From: Aquitalea sp. LB_tupeE
Lineage (GTDB): Bacteria > Pseudomonadota > Gammaproteobacteria > Burkholderiales > Chromobacteriaceae
DNA length: 64,000 nucleotides
Direction of reading: 5' to 3'
Assembly (NCBI RefSeq): GCF_013391415.1
Contig: NZ_JACAXB010000016.1
Location: 1 to 64,000, forward strand
Below, piece by piece: positions 10,577-18,961 of the stretch (position 1 is the stretch's first letter; every line of letters starts with the position of its first letter). The translations under genes and the position numbers were made by a program. Under the pieces are notes generated by a model, which saw only the letters and a program-made list of their open reading frames with translations, was not told the DNA's origin and did no database searches.

Positions 10577-10633
10577 CAGCCTGCAGCGCAGGGTGCAAGA
10601 GCCAACTGCTGTAATAAATACACTACTTGATCT

Positions 10634-10658
10634 GCTGTCTGTTGCGCATGCAGACAGC
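10634..10658. promoter_or_regulatory. Inverted repeat upstream of pgk
   Basis: GCTGTCTG (10634-10641) and CAGACAGC (10651-10658) form a perfect 8-bp dyad around 9 nt, about 155 bp before the pgk start. It may be an operator or a leader hairpin; there is no T run to suggest a terminator. Confidence 0.35.
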
Positions 10659-10813
10659 CCGGTACAGTAGCTACAGCGATAGCCCGCGTAGTGACAAGGC
10701 TGCCAGTCATATGTCATTGCGCTTACACTATCGCCAAGCCCGAATACGGCTGTACGGCCTTCTCCCACGAAGGCGGTCGCCAATCGCATTCAACAGATAA
10801 AAGCGAGCCACCG

Positions 10814-11989
10814 ATGAAATTCAACAAACTGACCGAGCTGGACCTGGCCGGCAAACGTGTACTGATCCGTGTTGACATGAACGTGCCGGTGAAAAATGGC
10901 GTGATCGGCGACGACACCCGCATCCGCGCCAGCCTGCCTTCCATCGAACACAGCCTGAACGCCGGTGCCGGCGTCATCCTGATGACCCACCTGGGCCGTC
11001 CGACCGAAGGCGAACCCAAGCCGGAAGACAGCCTGGCCCCGGTGGTCGAGCGCCTGTCCGCCCTGCTGGGCAAGCCGGTACGCCTGGTTGCCGACTGGCA
11101 AGCCGGCCTGACCGTGGCTGCCGGTGAAGTGGTGATGCTGGAAAACGTCCGCCTGAACAAGGGCGAGAAGAAGAACAATGCCGAGCTTGGCCAGGCCTAC
11201 GCCAGCCTGTGCGACGTATTCGTCAACGATGCCTTCGGCACCGCCCACCGCGCCGAGGCCTCCACCCACGCGGTGGCCCAGTTTGCTCCCACCGCCTGCG
11301 CCGGCATCCTGCTGGCCGCCGAGCTGGACGCACTGGGCAAGGCCCTGCTGGCACCGGCACGTCCGCTGGTAGCCATCGTGGCCGGCTCCAAGGTGTCCAC
11401 CAAGCTGACCATTCTGGAAGCGCTGGCCGACAAGGTGGACCAGCTGATCGTGGGCGGCGGCATTGCCAACACCTTCTTGCTGGCCGAAGGCAAGAATATC
11501 GGCAAATCGCTGGCCGAGGCTGATCTGGCAGAGGAAGCCAAGAAGGTGATTGCCAAGATCCGCGCCCGTGGCGGCGATGTACCGCTGCCCAGCGACGTGG
11601 TGTGCGCCACCGAATTTGCCGAGACCGCAGCAGCCACCACCAAGCCGGTGGCCGAAGTGGGCGCTGACGACATGATTCTGGACATCGGCCCCGATTCCGC
11701 CGCCGAACTGGCTGGCATCATTGCCAAGGCCGGTACCGTGGTATGGAACGGCCCGGTTGGTGTTTTTGAATTCGACCAGTTCGGCAACGGCACCAAGACC
11801 CTGGCCCAGGCCATCGCCCAGTCGCCGGCCTTCTCGATTGCCGGTGGTGGTGACACCCTGGCGGCGATTGCCAAGTACGGCATTACCGATGACATCAGCT
11901 ATATCTCTACCGGTGGCGGTGCTTTCCTGGAATTCCTGGAAGGCAAGACCCTGCCGGCAGTGGCCATTCTGAGCGAACGCGCCGCCTGA
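10814..11989 (+). CDS. pgk: Phosphoglycerate kinase
   Basis: Transfers phosphate between 1,3-bisphosphoglycerate and ADP. It is 391 aa, the normal bacterial length. Motifs are RVDMNVPV near residue 21, the LMTHLGRP substrate loop, [19 protein letters not shown], and the C-terminal nucleotide loop [12 protein letters not shown]. The frame is open upstream to 10691, but homology begins at [11 protein letters not shown] (10814). Third gene of the central carbon run. Confidence 0.97.
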   Translation: MKFNKLTELDLAGKRVLIRVDMNVPVKNGVIGDDTRIRASLPSIEHSLNAGAGVILMTHLGRPTEGEPKPEDSLAPVVERLSALLGKPVRLVADWQAGLTVAAGEVVMLENVRLNKGEKKNNAELGQAYASLCDVFVNDAFGTAHRAEASTHAVAQFAPTACAGILLAAELDALGKALLAPARPLVAIVAGSKVSTKLTILEALADKVDQLIVGGGIANTFLLAEGKNIGKSLAEADLAEEAKKVIAKIRARGGDVPLPSDVVCATEFAETAAATTKPVAEVGADDMILDIGPDSAAELAGIIAKAGTVVWNGPVGVFEFDQFGNGTKTLAQAIAQSPAFSIAGGGDTLAAIAKYGITDDISYISTGGGAFLEFLEGKTLPAVAILSERAA

Positions 11990-12014
11990 TCGCAGTCATC
12001 ACCACATGCAAGTG

Positions 12015-12037
12015 AATGGCGCGCCCGGTGCGCCATT
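12015..12037 (+). terminator. Stem-loop between pgk and rhtB-like gene
   Basis: AATGGCGC and GCGCCATT pair perfectly around a 7-nt loop 26 bp after the pgk stop. What follows is pyrimidine-rich (CTCCCC) rather than a T run, so this is a weak terminator or a transcript-stabilising hairpin. Confidence 0.4.
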
Positions 12038-12063
12038 CTCCCCACCCTTGCCGGAGCACTGCT

Positions 12064-12693
12064 ATGCCGTTGAATACCTGGTTGCTGTTTGTCACCACCG
12101 TGTTTTTTGTTTCCGCCACACCCGGCCCCAACATGCTGCTGGCCATGACCCACGGCATTCACCATGGCGTGCGCCGTACCGCCGTGACCTGCCTGGGCCT
12201 GATGACCGGCCTGGGCATCATCATGCTGGGCTCGGCCGCCGGCCTGGGTGCCTTGCTGGCAGCGTCGGAACAACTGTTTTCTATCGTAAAATACGCTGGC
12301 GCAGCCTATCTGATTTACCTGGGTATCAAGACCTGGCGCGCCATACCGCAACCGGTCACGGAAGTGACAGAAGACAGCAGCGCCCGGCATACGCCGTGGA
12401 TGATGTTCCGCACCGGCTTTCTGGTGTCGATGAGCAACCCCAAGGCTTTCATCTTTTTTACCGCGCTGTTCCCGCAGTTCATGGACGCGCGACTGCCGCA
12501 GGGGCCGCAGCTGGCCGTGCTGGCTGCCACGTTTTACGTGATTGAAGCGTCCTGGCAGTTTGCCTATGCCAGTGGCGGAGCCCGCCTGGCAGGCTGGCTC
12601 AACAGCGCCCGGCGCCTGAAGCTGGTGAACCAGGTATCCGGCGGGGCCTTTGTCGGTGCCGGCCTGTTGTTGTCCGGTGTTTCCCGCCACTAG
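12064..12693 (+). CDS. LysE/RhtB-family amino acid exporter
   Basis: Integral membrane protein of 209 aa with about six hydrophobic segments. The N-terminal FVSATPGPNMLLAM contains the family signature, and the FLVSMSNPKAFIFF segment in mid-protein is typical of RhtB/LeuE exporters. Members expel homoserine, threonine, leucine and related compounds; which one here is unknown. The start at 12064 has GGAG upstream, whereas the longer frame (from 12016) adds a non-family N-terminus. Its place between pgk and fba is unexpected for the central carbon cluster. Confidence 0.85.
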   Translation: MPLNTWLLFVTTVFFVSATPGPNMLLAMTHGIHHGVRRTAVTCLGLMTGLGIIMLGSAAGLGALLAASEQLFSIVKYAGAAYLIYLGIKTWRAIPQPVTEVTEDSSARHTPWMMFRTGFLVSMSNPKAFIFFTALFPQFMDARLPQGPQLAVLAATFYVIEASWQFAYASGGARLAGWLNSARRLKLVNQVSGGAFVGAGLLLSGVSRH

Positions 12694-12764
12694 GCGGTTT
12701 GCATTACCCGTATTCCTGATTGGATTGCCGCTGTATCACGGCAGGCAGTCCCCGATTTGAAACC

Positions 12765-12786
12765 CATGCCGCCCAACCGCGGCATG
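12765..12786 (+). promoter_or_regulatory. Leader stem-loop directly upstream of the fba ribosome-binding site
   Basis: CATGCCGC (12765-12772) and GCGGCATG (12779-12786) pair perfectly around six bases, ending a few bases before the GAGGAG ribosome-binding site. It could affect mRNA stability or translation of fba. A function is inference only. Confidence 0.35.
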
Positions 12787-12802
12787 ACCTGAGGAGATTT
12801 TC

Positions 12803-13867
12803 ATGGCACTCGTTTCCATGCGTCAGCTGCTGGACCATGCAGCCGAATTCAGCTACGGCCTGCCGGCTTTCAACGTCAACAACCTGGAACAGATGCGCGC
12901 CATCATGGAAGCCGCTGACAAGTGCGACGCACCGGTCATCGTGCAGGCTTCCGCCGGTGCCCGCAAATACGCCGGTGCGCCCTTCCTGCGTCACATGATT
13001 CTGGCCGCCGTGGAAGAATTCCCGCATATCCCGGTGGTGATGCATCAGGACCACGGCACCAGCCCGGACGTATGTCAGCGCTCCATCCAGCTGGGCTTCT
13101 CTTCCGTGATGATGGACGGCTCGCTCAAAAGCGACGGCAAGACCCCGGCCAACTACGACTACAACGTGGAAGTGACCCGCACCGTGGTGAACTTCTCCCA
13201 TGCATGTGGTGTGTCGGTGGAAGGTGAAATCGGCTGCCTGGGCAGCCTGGAAACCGGCATGGCCGGCGAAGAAGACGGCGTGGGTGCCGAAGGCGTGCTG
13301 GACCACAGCCAACTGTTGACCGACCCGGAAGAAGCCGCCCGCTTCGTCAAGGACACCGGTGTGGACGCCCTGGCCATTGCCATCGGCACCAGCCACGGCG
13401 CGTACAAGTTCAGCAAGAAGCCCACCGGCGACGTGCTGCGCATCGACCGCATCAAGGAAATCCACGCCCGCATCCCCAACACCCATCTGGTGATGCACGG
13501 TTCCTCTTCGGTACCGCAGGAATGGCTGCAGATCATCAACGAATTCGGCGGTGAGCTGGGCGAAACCTATGGCGTACCGGTGGAAGAAATCGTGGAAGGC
13601 ATCAAGCACGGCGTGCGCAAGGTGAACATCGACACCGACCTGCGTCTGGCGTCCACCGGTGCCATCCGCCGCTTCATGGCGCAGAACCCGAAGGAATTCG
13701 ACCCGCGCAAATACCTGAAGGCCTCCACCGATGCCATGCGCGACATCTGCATTGCCCGCTACGAAGCCTTTGGTGCTTGCGGCCAGGCCAGCAAGATCAA
13801 GGCCGTGAGCCTGGACACCATGGCCAATCTCTACCTGAAGGGCCAGCTGGCGCAAATCGTTAAATAA
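12803..13867 (+). CDS. fba: Class II fructose-1,6-bisphosphate aldolase (Calvin-type)
   Basis: Zinc-dependent aldolase joining dihydroxyacetone phosphate and glyceraldehyde-3-phosphate, 354 aa. It belongs to the longer subclass found in CbbA/Fba enzymes: FNVNNLEQ near the start, zinc-binding HQDHG (~95), [10 protein letters not shown] with its acidic metal ligand, [15 protein letters not shown], and NIDTDLR. GAGGAG lies just ahead of the ATG. A strong terminator follows, closing the tkt-gap-pgk-fba run. No pyruvate kinase gene is present in the run. Confidence 0.96.
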   Translation: MALVSMRQLLDHAAEFSYGLPAFNVNNLEQMRAIMEAADKCDAPVIVQASAGARKYAGAPFLRHMILAAVEEFPHIPVVMHQDHGTSPDVCQRSIQLGFSSVMMDGSLKSDGKTPANYDYNVEVTRTVVNFSHACGVSVEGEIGCLGSLETGMAGEEDGVGAEGVLDHSQLLTDPEEAARFVKDTGVDALAIAIGTSHGAYKFSKKPTGDVLRIDRIKEIHARIPNTHLVMHGSSSVPQEWLQIINEFGGELGETYGVPVEEIVEGIKHGVRKVNIDTDLRLASTGAIRRFMAQNPKEFDPRKYLKASTDAMRDICIARYEAFGACGQASKIKAVSLDTMANLYLKGQLAQIVK

Positions 13868-13887
13868 GCGCCATCCAGTCTTTCTGC

Positions 13888-13913
13888 AAGCCCGCTTCAT
13901 GAGCGGGCTTTTT
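13888..13913 (+). terminator. Rho-independent terminator after fba
   Basis: A 9-bp stem (AAGCCCGCT / AGCGGGCTT) with a 5-nt loop is followed by TTT, 20 bp after the fba stop. Confidence 0.85.
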
Positions 13914-13996
13914 CATGCCCATTCACCCACTGACGCATGCGGTCCTCCCCCATCAGCAGCATTGGCGCAAGCCACGCCATTGCTTACACTGCAACA

Positions 13997-14140
13997 ATGA
14001 GCGAACTGTTATCCCCCCTAGAATGGTTTTTTGTCATTCTGCTGGCCATCGTCCCCTTGCTGGGCCTGGGTTTTCACCTGTGGATCATGCTGCTGGGTCA
14101 TGGCAAGCACAGTACGCCACACGCCAAGGACAAATCATGA
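13997..14140 (+). CDS. 47-residue single-span membrane protein
   Basis: Short protein with one long hydrophobic stretch (WFFVILLAIVPLLGLGFHLW, ~10-29) and a basic, polar tail rich in His and Lys. Its stop overlaps the moaD start by ATGA, so it is translationally coupled to the molybdopterin genes. I do not recognise the family. A role linked to molybdenum cofactor synthesis is suggested only by position. An upstream in-frame ATG at 13937 exists, but the added residues look non-coding. Confidence 0.6.
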   Translation: MSELLSPLEWFFVILLAIVPLLGLGFHLWIMLLGHGKHSTPHAKDKS

Positions 14141-14388
14141 AACTGGACATGCTGTATTTTGCCCGCCTGAAAGACAGCTTCGGCATGGCAACTGAGCAAC
14201 TGGAAACCGAGGCTGCCAGCGTGGATGAGCTGCTGACCGAATTGCGCCAGCGCGGCGGACACTGGAGCAGCGAGCTGGCAGCAGGCAAGGCCTTCCGCGT
14301 GGCGCGCAACCAGGAACTGGTGCGGCTGGATGCCACCCTGAGCGACGGGGACGAAATCGCCATCTTCCCGCCCGTGACCGGGGGCTGA
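14137..14388 (+). CDS. moaD: Molybdopterin synthase small subunit MoaD
   Basis: Ubiquitin-like sulfur carrier of 83 aa. It ends in the diagnostic Gly-Gly (FPPVTGG), which is thiocarboxylated and inserts sulfur into precursor Z together with MoaE. The body has YFARLKDSFG and DGDEIAIFPPV. The start lies at the ATGA overlap with the upstream 47-aa gene, and moaE begins one base after its stop. Confidence 0.93.
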   Translation: MKLDMLYFARLKDSFGMATEQLETEAASVDELLTELRQRGGHWSSELAAGKAFRVARNQELVRLDATLSDGDEIAIFPPVTGG

Positions 14389-14389
14389 G

Positions 14390-14848
14390 ATGCAGCCATT
14401 CACGGTACGCATCCAGCATGAAGGGTTTGATTGCGGCGCAGAAATTGCCCGCCTGTCCGGCAACCCGGCCTGCGGTGCCGTGGTGAGTTTCAGCGGCTTG
14501 GTGCGTGACTATGGCGACCGTCAGAACATTGCCGCGCTGGAGCTGGAACACTACCCCGGCATGACGGAGAAATCCCTGTACGCCATCATCGAACAGGCCC
14601 GGCAGCGCTGGCAGCTACAAGCAGCCACCATCATCCACCGCGTGGGCAGACTGGCGCTGGGTGAGGCCATCGTGCTGGTAGTCACCGCCAGCAGCCACCG
14701 CAAGGATGCCTTTGCCGCGGCGGAATTCCTGATGGATTTTCTCAAGACCGAAGCGCCATTCTGGAAAAAGGAAATCCAGCAGGATGGCAGTGTGCACTGG
14801 GTGGAAGCCAAGGCCAGCGACCAGCACGCCGCCGGGCGCTGGCAATGA
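14390..14848 (+). CDS. moaE: Molybdopterin synthase catalytic subunit MoaE
   Basis: Large subunit of molybdopterin synthase, 152 aa. Family motifs include GAVVSFSGLVRDYG (~29-42), LELEHYPGM, HRVGRLALGE, the SSHRKDAF segment and the active lysine region KTEAPFWKKE. It packs against MoaD, whose GG tail enters its active site. Its stop overlaps the mobA start by four bases, so moaD-moaE-mobA is one operon. Confidence 0.95.
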   Translation: MQPFTVRIQHEGFDCGAEIARLSGNPACGAVVSFSGLVRDYGDRQNIAALELEHYPGMTEKSLYAIIEQARQRWQLQAATIIHRVGRLALGEAIVLVVTASSHRKDAFAAAEFLMDFLKTEAPFWKKEIQQDGSVHWVEAKASDQHAAGRWQ

Positions 14849-15429
14849 CGCCTTATACGGCACTGATTCTGGCGGGTGGACAAGCCAGCCGCATGGGCGG
14901 AGTGGACAAAGGCCTGGTGGAGCTGGCCGGTCAGCCGCTGATTGCCCGCACCTTGCACAGCCTCGCCGCGCAAAGCCAGCCACCCGCGCGCGTCCTGATC
15001 TCCGCCAACCGTCATCTGGATGCCTACGCCGCTTACGGTTATCCGGTGTTGCCAGATACCTTGCCCGGTTATCCTGGCCCATTGGCAGGGCTGTTGGCGG
15101 GCATGCAGGCCGAGCCTGACAGTGTACTGCTGATGCTGCCTTGTGATGCGGTACAACTGCCCGCGGACTTTGCCACCCGCCTGCTGGCGGCGCTACCGGG
15201 CCGGCAAGTTGTCAGCGCCAGTGACAGCGTGCAATGGCACCCCAGCCTGCTGGCCTTGCAGCCGGGACTGACAGATGCACTGACAGCTTATCTGGCTGGC
15301 GGCAATCGCTCCATCCGCGGCTGGCTGGCCGGGCTGCAACACGACACCGTGCCGTTCGCGCTGCCCTTTGCCAATCTCAATACCCTGCAGGCGGTGGCAG
15401 CACTGGCACAGCAGTGGCCGGCTGACTGA
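14845..15429 (+). CDS. mobA: Molybdenum cofactor guanylyltransferase MobA
   Basis: Attaches GMP to molybdopterin to form the guanine dinucleotide cofactor used by DMSO-reductase-family enzymes. It is 194 aa. The nucleotidyltransferase start LILAGGQASRMGGVDKGL (~7-24) is the GTP-binding signature. PCDAVQLP carries the metal-binding Asp. NRSIRGW lies near the end. Its last ~50 bp overlap the 3' end of the convergent LysR gene. Confidence 0.93.
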   Translation: MTPYTALILAGGQASRMGGVDKGLVELAGQPLIARTLHSLAAQSQPPARVLISANRHLDAYAAYGYPVLPDTLPGYPGPLAGLLAGMQAEPDSVLLMLPCDAVQLPADFATRLLAALPGRQVVSASDSVQWHPSLLALQPGLTDALTAYLAGGNRSIRGWLAGLQHDTVPFALPFANLNTLQAVAALAQQWPAD

Positions 15430-16318
15430 CACTGTCCAGCAGCCAGCGCTTGAACAACTGCGCATTGTCACTCAGTGAGGCATGACGCGGATGAACCAGG
15501 TAATCCACCTTGCCACTGACAAAGGCAAACGGCCCGAGCCGCTTGAGCACGCCCTGCTGCAACAAATCCTGTGCCATGAATTCCCAGCCCAGTCCGATGC
15601 CCATTTTTTGCAACACGGCATTGAAGGCCAGCGTCACCTGATTGAACATCGGCACCCGCTCCGGCGGGGTATACGCCAGGCCGAAGTGGCCAAACCAGTC
15701 ATGCCAGTTGATGCAATTCCAGGCCGATGAGTCGAGCTGGATCAGAGGCAGCTGCGCCAGATCCGCTGGCTGGCTGATGGTGGGGAAGTCCAGCTGCGCG
15801 CTGTACACCGGGTACACCACCTCGGGAAACAATGGCTCGGCACACAGCGAGCTCCACTGACCATCGCCATAGAAAATGGCGAAATCGTATTCGGCCACGC
15901 TGGCCTCATCCATGCTGTTGCTGGCATGAATATTCACGGTAATGTCCGGGTACTGCTGGCTGAAAGCCACCAAGCGGGGAAACAGCCAGAACTGCGCCAC
16001 CGCATGGGTGCAATTTACCGTCAGGGTATGGCGATTGTGCTCGGCCTGCAGCCGCACCACACTGCGCAGCAGCGACTGCAACATGGGGCCTACTTCGCGC
16101 TGCAATGCCAGCCCGGCCGGGGTGGGCTGAATGCCCCGCACCAGCCGCTCGAACAGCGGCAGCTTGAGCCAATCCTCCAGCGCGCGAATCTGCTTGCTCA
16201 CCGCGCTTTGCGTCACGCACAGCTCGGTAGCAGCCTTGGTGAAACTGCCATTACGCACCACCGCCTCAAAATGAATCAGGCTTTCCAGCGGTGGCAGATT
16301 CTTCAGATAGCGGCTCAT
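15377..16318 (-). CDS. LysR-type transcriptional regulator (GcvA-like)
   Basis: Regulator of 313 aa. The N-terminal winged helix-turn-helix covers ~1-65 (SLIHFEAVVRNGSFTKAATE, then TQSAVSKQIRALED), followed by a periplasmic-binding-like effector domain. The N-terminus resembles the GcvA/AmpR branch. It diverges from the EamA-type transporter 203 bp away, so control of that gene plus autorepression is the likely role. The effector cannot be read from sequence. The 3' end overlaps mobA by 53 bp. Confidence 0.88.
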   Translation of the reverse strand: MSRYLKNLPPLESLIHFEAVVRNGSFTKAATELCVTQSAVSKQIRALEDWLKLPLFERLVRGIQPTPAGLALQREVGPMLQSLLRSVVRLQAEHNRHTLTVNCTHAVAQFWLFPRLVAFSQQYPDITVNIHASNSMDEASVAEYDFAIFYGDGQWSSLCAEPLFPEVVYPVYSAQLDFPTISQPADLAQLPLIQLDSSAWNCINWHDWFGHFGLAYTPPERVPMFNQVTLAFNAVLQKMGIGLGWEFMAQDLLQQGVLKRLGPFAFVSGKVDYLVHPRHASLSDNAQLFKRWLLDSVSQPATAVPVLPPPAGY

Positions 16319-16355
16319 CTGCTTGTGTCCTCATCTTGATTACTACCCGGCTGAC

Positions 16356-16437
16356 ATTCCCGTTCAGCATCCTGACCTGATACAGGATATTAACCCGGAC
16401 AAGCACTATGCAGGAAAAGACATTCCATACGGGAATG
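16356..16437. promoter_or_regulatory. Candidate LysR operator boxes between lysR and eamA-like gene
   Basis: The dyad ATTCCATACGGGAAT (16422-16436) fits the LysR-type T-N11-A rule with 5-bp arms. A second related box, ATTCCCGTTCAGCAT (16356-16370), also fits T-N11-A. Between them ATCCTG (16369-16374) and CAGGAT (16383-16388) form another short dyad. The position in a divergent lysR promoter region supports operator function; no binding is shown. Confidence 0.5.
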
Positions 16438-16521
16438 CGTAAATGCCGAGATATCCTTTGTCGGCCCGTCCTGTCAGCACGTAGCCTTGGGCCATCATCA
16501 GTTGCTCGGGGAAGATGCAAA

Positions 16522-17484
16522 ATGAAACGCGGAATCAGCTATGCCGGACTGGCCGGTGCAATATGGGGCATGGTGCTGATGGTGCCGCAGGTGATGCCCG
16601 CCTTCAGTCCATGGCTGCTCAGTGCGGTGCGCTTCACGCTGTATGGCGTCATCTCGCTGCTGCTGGCGCTGCCGCTGGCCGGGCGAATCCGGGCCAAGCT
16701 ACAAACCGCAGACGTGTTGATGCTGGTGGTGCTGTCGCTGGTGGGCAATCTGCTGTATTTCATTTTGCTGGCCGCCGCTATCCAGCTGGTAGGCATTGCC
16801 CCCGCCTCGCTGATTGTCGGTGTGTTGCCGGTCACCATCACCCTGCTGGGCCTGAAAGACGAGGGTGCGCTGTCGCTGCGCCAACTGGCCTGGCCATTGC
16901 TGATGGTGCTGGCCGGCATTGTCTGCATCAATATCGATACCTTTGGCGGCAGCCATCCGGCCACTGCCAGCGTGGCAGACCGTATCCTGGGGGTAGTGGC
17001 TGCGCTGGGAGCCCTGGCCAGCTGGAGCTGGTTTGCTGCCAGCAATGCGCGCTATCTGCGCCGACGCCCCTGTTTTGACAGCCATGAATGGTCTTGTCTG
17101 CTGGGCATGGTGACCGGCGTCATGGGCGGTGGCTTGTGGCTGGCGGGTAACTGGCTGGGCCTGCCCATGGTTAGCCAGGCAGTCAGCCATGCCCAGTGGC
17201 AGCTGTTCTGGGTGGCCGCCACCGGCTGTGCGCTGGGCGGCTCGTGGCTGGCCAATGCGCTGTGGTATGCCGCCGCACGCCGTTTGCCACCCACTTTGTC
17301 TGGTCAGCTGATCGTCTTTGAAACGCTGTTTGCCTTGCTGTATGGCTTTGCCTGGTTGCAGCGCTGGCCGCGGCCGCTGGAGCTGGCCTCCATGCTGTTG
17401 CTGCTGGGCGGGGTGGCCTGGGCGGTAAGGCGGCATACCACGCCAGCAGAAGAGCAAGCCATGCCGGCCTGGCAGGGGAGTTGA
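16522..17484 (+). CDS. EamA/DMT-superfamily transporter
   Basis: Membrane protein of 320 aa with about ten hydrophobic segments arranged as two EamA repeats, as in drug/metabolite transporters (for example YISLLL-type helices around 45, and LLLLGGVAWAVRRH at the end). The first repeat begins YAGLAGAIWGMVLM. The start at 16522 has GGGGAAG upstream; the frame is open back to 16408, but that segment lacks transporter character and would cover the putative operators. The substrate is unknown. Likely regulated by the divergent LysR protein. Confidence 0.85.
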   Translation: MKRGISYAGLAGAIWGMVLMVPQVMPAFSPWLLSAVRFTLYGVISLLLALPLAGRIRAKLQTADVLMLVVLSLVGNLLYFILLAAAIQLVGIAPASLIVGVLPVTITLLGLKDEGALSLRQLAWPLLMVLAGIVCINIDTFGGSHPATASVADRILGVVAALGALASWSWFAASNARYLRRRPCFDSHEWSCLLGMVTGVMGGGLWLAGNWLGLPMVSQAVSHAQWQLFWVAATGCALGGSWLANALWYAAARRLPPTLSGQLIVFETLFALLYGFAWLQRWPRPLELASMLLLLGGVAWAVRRHTTPAEEQAMPAWQGS

Positions 17485-17517
17485 TTCCGGCGAGTGCCGC
17501 ACAGAGACAAACCCCCT

Positions 17518-17550
17518 CTCGCTTTCCGGAAGGAAAGCGAGGCTCCTTTC
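17518..17550 (+). terminator. Probable terminator after the EamA-type gene
   Basis: CTCGCTTTCC and GGAAAGCGAG form a perfect 10-bp stem with a GGAA loop, followed by GCTCCTTTCTT. It lies 33 bp past the stop. The T run is interrupted. Confidence 0.6.
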
Positions 17551-17675
17551 TTCAAATTGGCAGGGCAAGGGCGGGGGATTGGGAATAGATGGGAAGGCTG
17601 CGAAAGCAATATCTTAGTCGAAAGGCCCGGCTTTGCCGGGTCCAGTGCAATCGCACCAAATCATTTTATTAGCAG

Positions 17676-17710
17676 CATGAAAAACGCTGCCAGTGGCAGC
17701 GTTTTTCATG
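17676..17710. terminator. Terminator downstream of aroG
   Basis: A perfect 16-bp stem (CATGAAAAACGCTGCC and its complement) with a 3-nt loop, carrying A/T runs inside both arms, lies 16 bp past the aroG stop on the minus strand. It can work in both orientations. Confidence 0.85.
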
Positions 17711-17726
17711 TCGGATGCAAGACAGC

Positions 17727-18803
17727 TTATTTGCCGCCGGCAGCACCCAGCTTGGCACGACGGGCCTTGACCGCATCGGCCAGGGTGGTCAGCAGCTTCT
17801 CGGTGTCATCCCAACCGATGCAGGCATCGGTGATGCTCTGACCGTATTTCAACTCACAGCCCGGCTTCAGGTCCTGACGGCCTTCTGCCAGATGGCTTTC
17901 CACCATCACGCCGAAGATGTGCTGGTCACCGGCAGCCAGCTGGCCTGCCACATCGTCGGCCACTTCCATCTGGCGACGGTAATCCTTGCGGCTGTTGGCA
18001 TGGCTGAAATCCACCATCAGCTTTTGCGGCAGACCGACAGCCGCCAGTTCGGCAGCAGCGGCACGCACGTGTTCGGCCGAGTAGTTGGGCTCCTTTCCGC
18101 CACGCAGGATGACGTGGCAATCCGGGTTGCCACCGGTGGAAACAATGGCGGAGTGACCGGTCTTGGTCACCGACAGGAAGTGATGCGACACGCTGGCGGA
18201 GCGAATGGCATCGACGGCAATCTTCAGGTTGCCGTCAGTACCGTTCTTGAAACCCACCGGGCAGGACAGGCCGGAAGCCAGTTCGCGGTGCACCTGGCTT
18301 TCGGTGGTACGTGCGCCGATGGCACCCCAGCTGATCAGGTCGGCAAAGTATTGCGGGGTGATCATGTCGAGGAATTCGGTTGCCGCCGGAATGCCCATGT
18401 CGTTGAGCGTCAACAGCAGGCGACGTGCCAGGCGCAGACCGGTATTGATATCGTAGGACTCGTTCAGATGCGGGTCGTTGATCAGACCCTTCCAGCCCAC
18501 CGTGGTACGTGGTTTTTCAAAGTACACACGCATCACCACCACCAGCTCGCCAGCCAGGCTGTTGCGCAGCGTGGAAAGCTTGCGCGCATACTCGATGGCG
18601 GCATCGGTATCGTGAATCGAACAGGGGCCGATCACCACCAGCAGGCGATCATCCTCGCCGCGCAGCAGGGCGGCAATGTCCTTGCGGGTGGTGTAGATGA
18701 CTTCGGAGGCTGTTTCGGTGATGGGCAGTTCGTACAGATGGGCAATCGGAGGTAGTAATTCCTTGATTTCGCTGATTCTGACGTCGTCGGTCTGGCGTTG
18801 CAT
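17727..18803 (-). CDS. aroG: 3-deoxy-7-phosphoheptulonate (DAHP) synthase, AroG type
   Basis: Condenses phosphoenolpyruvate and erythrose-4-phosphate, the first step of the shikimate pathway. It is 358 aa and collinear with E. coli AroG: VVIGPCSIHD (metal Cys), VYFEKPRTTVGWKGLINDPH, EFLDMITPQY, GARTTESQVHRELASGLSCP, and SITDACIGWED at the end. The N-terminal RISEIKELLPP segment is the part that forms the feedback site in this class. Which aromatic amino acid inhibits it cannot be assigned. Monocistronic, with its own terminator. Confidence 0.96.
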   Translation of the reverse strand: MQRQTDDVRISEIKELLPPIAHLYELPITETASEVIYTTRKDIAALLRGEDDRLLVVIGPCSIHDTDAAIEYARKLSTLRNSLAGELVVVMRVYFEKPRTTVGWKGLINDPHLNESYDINTGLRLARRLLLTLNDMGIPAATEFLDMITPQYFADLISWGAIGARTTESQVHRELASGLSCPVGFKNGTDGNLKIAVDAIRSASVSHHFLSVTKTGHSAIVSTGGNPDCHVILRGGKEPNYSAEHVRAAAAELAAVGLPQKLMVDFSHANSRKDYRRQMEVADDVAGQLAAGDQHIFGVMVESHLAEGRQDLKPGCELKYGQSITDACIGWDDTEKLLTTLADAVKARRAKLGAAGGK

Positions 18804-18900
18804 GTTTGTCCCTAGCTGATATCGTTTTTACCTTGCATAGCAGCAAGATACCCGTACCAGCCAAGGCCGACAAGCCCTTGTGCGCGTCACAGGGCTGCGC

Positions 18901-18937
18901 AAAAAACAAAAGCGCCATCGCAAGGCGATGACGCTTT
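18901..18937 (-). terminator. Terminator after dksA
   Basis: Arms at 18909-18921 and 18925-18937 pair over 13 bp with one G-U-type mismatch and a 3-nt loop. On the minus strand the stem is followed by a T-rich run (TGTTTTTT). Confidence 0.75.
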
Positions 18938-18961
18938 GTGGCAGCAGAATACCGCGGGGGA

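Noticed and set aside
15377-15429. Overlap of mobA and lysR as a sign of a frameshift
   Set aside because: Both proteins are of normal length with complete family cores; short convergent tail overlaps are common.
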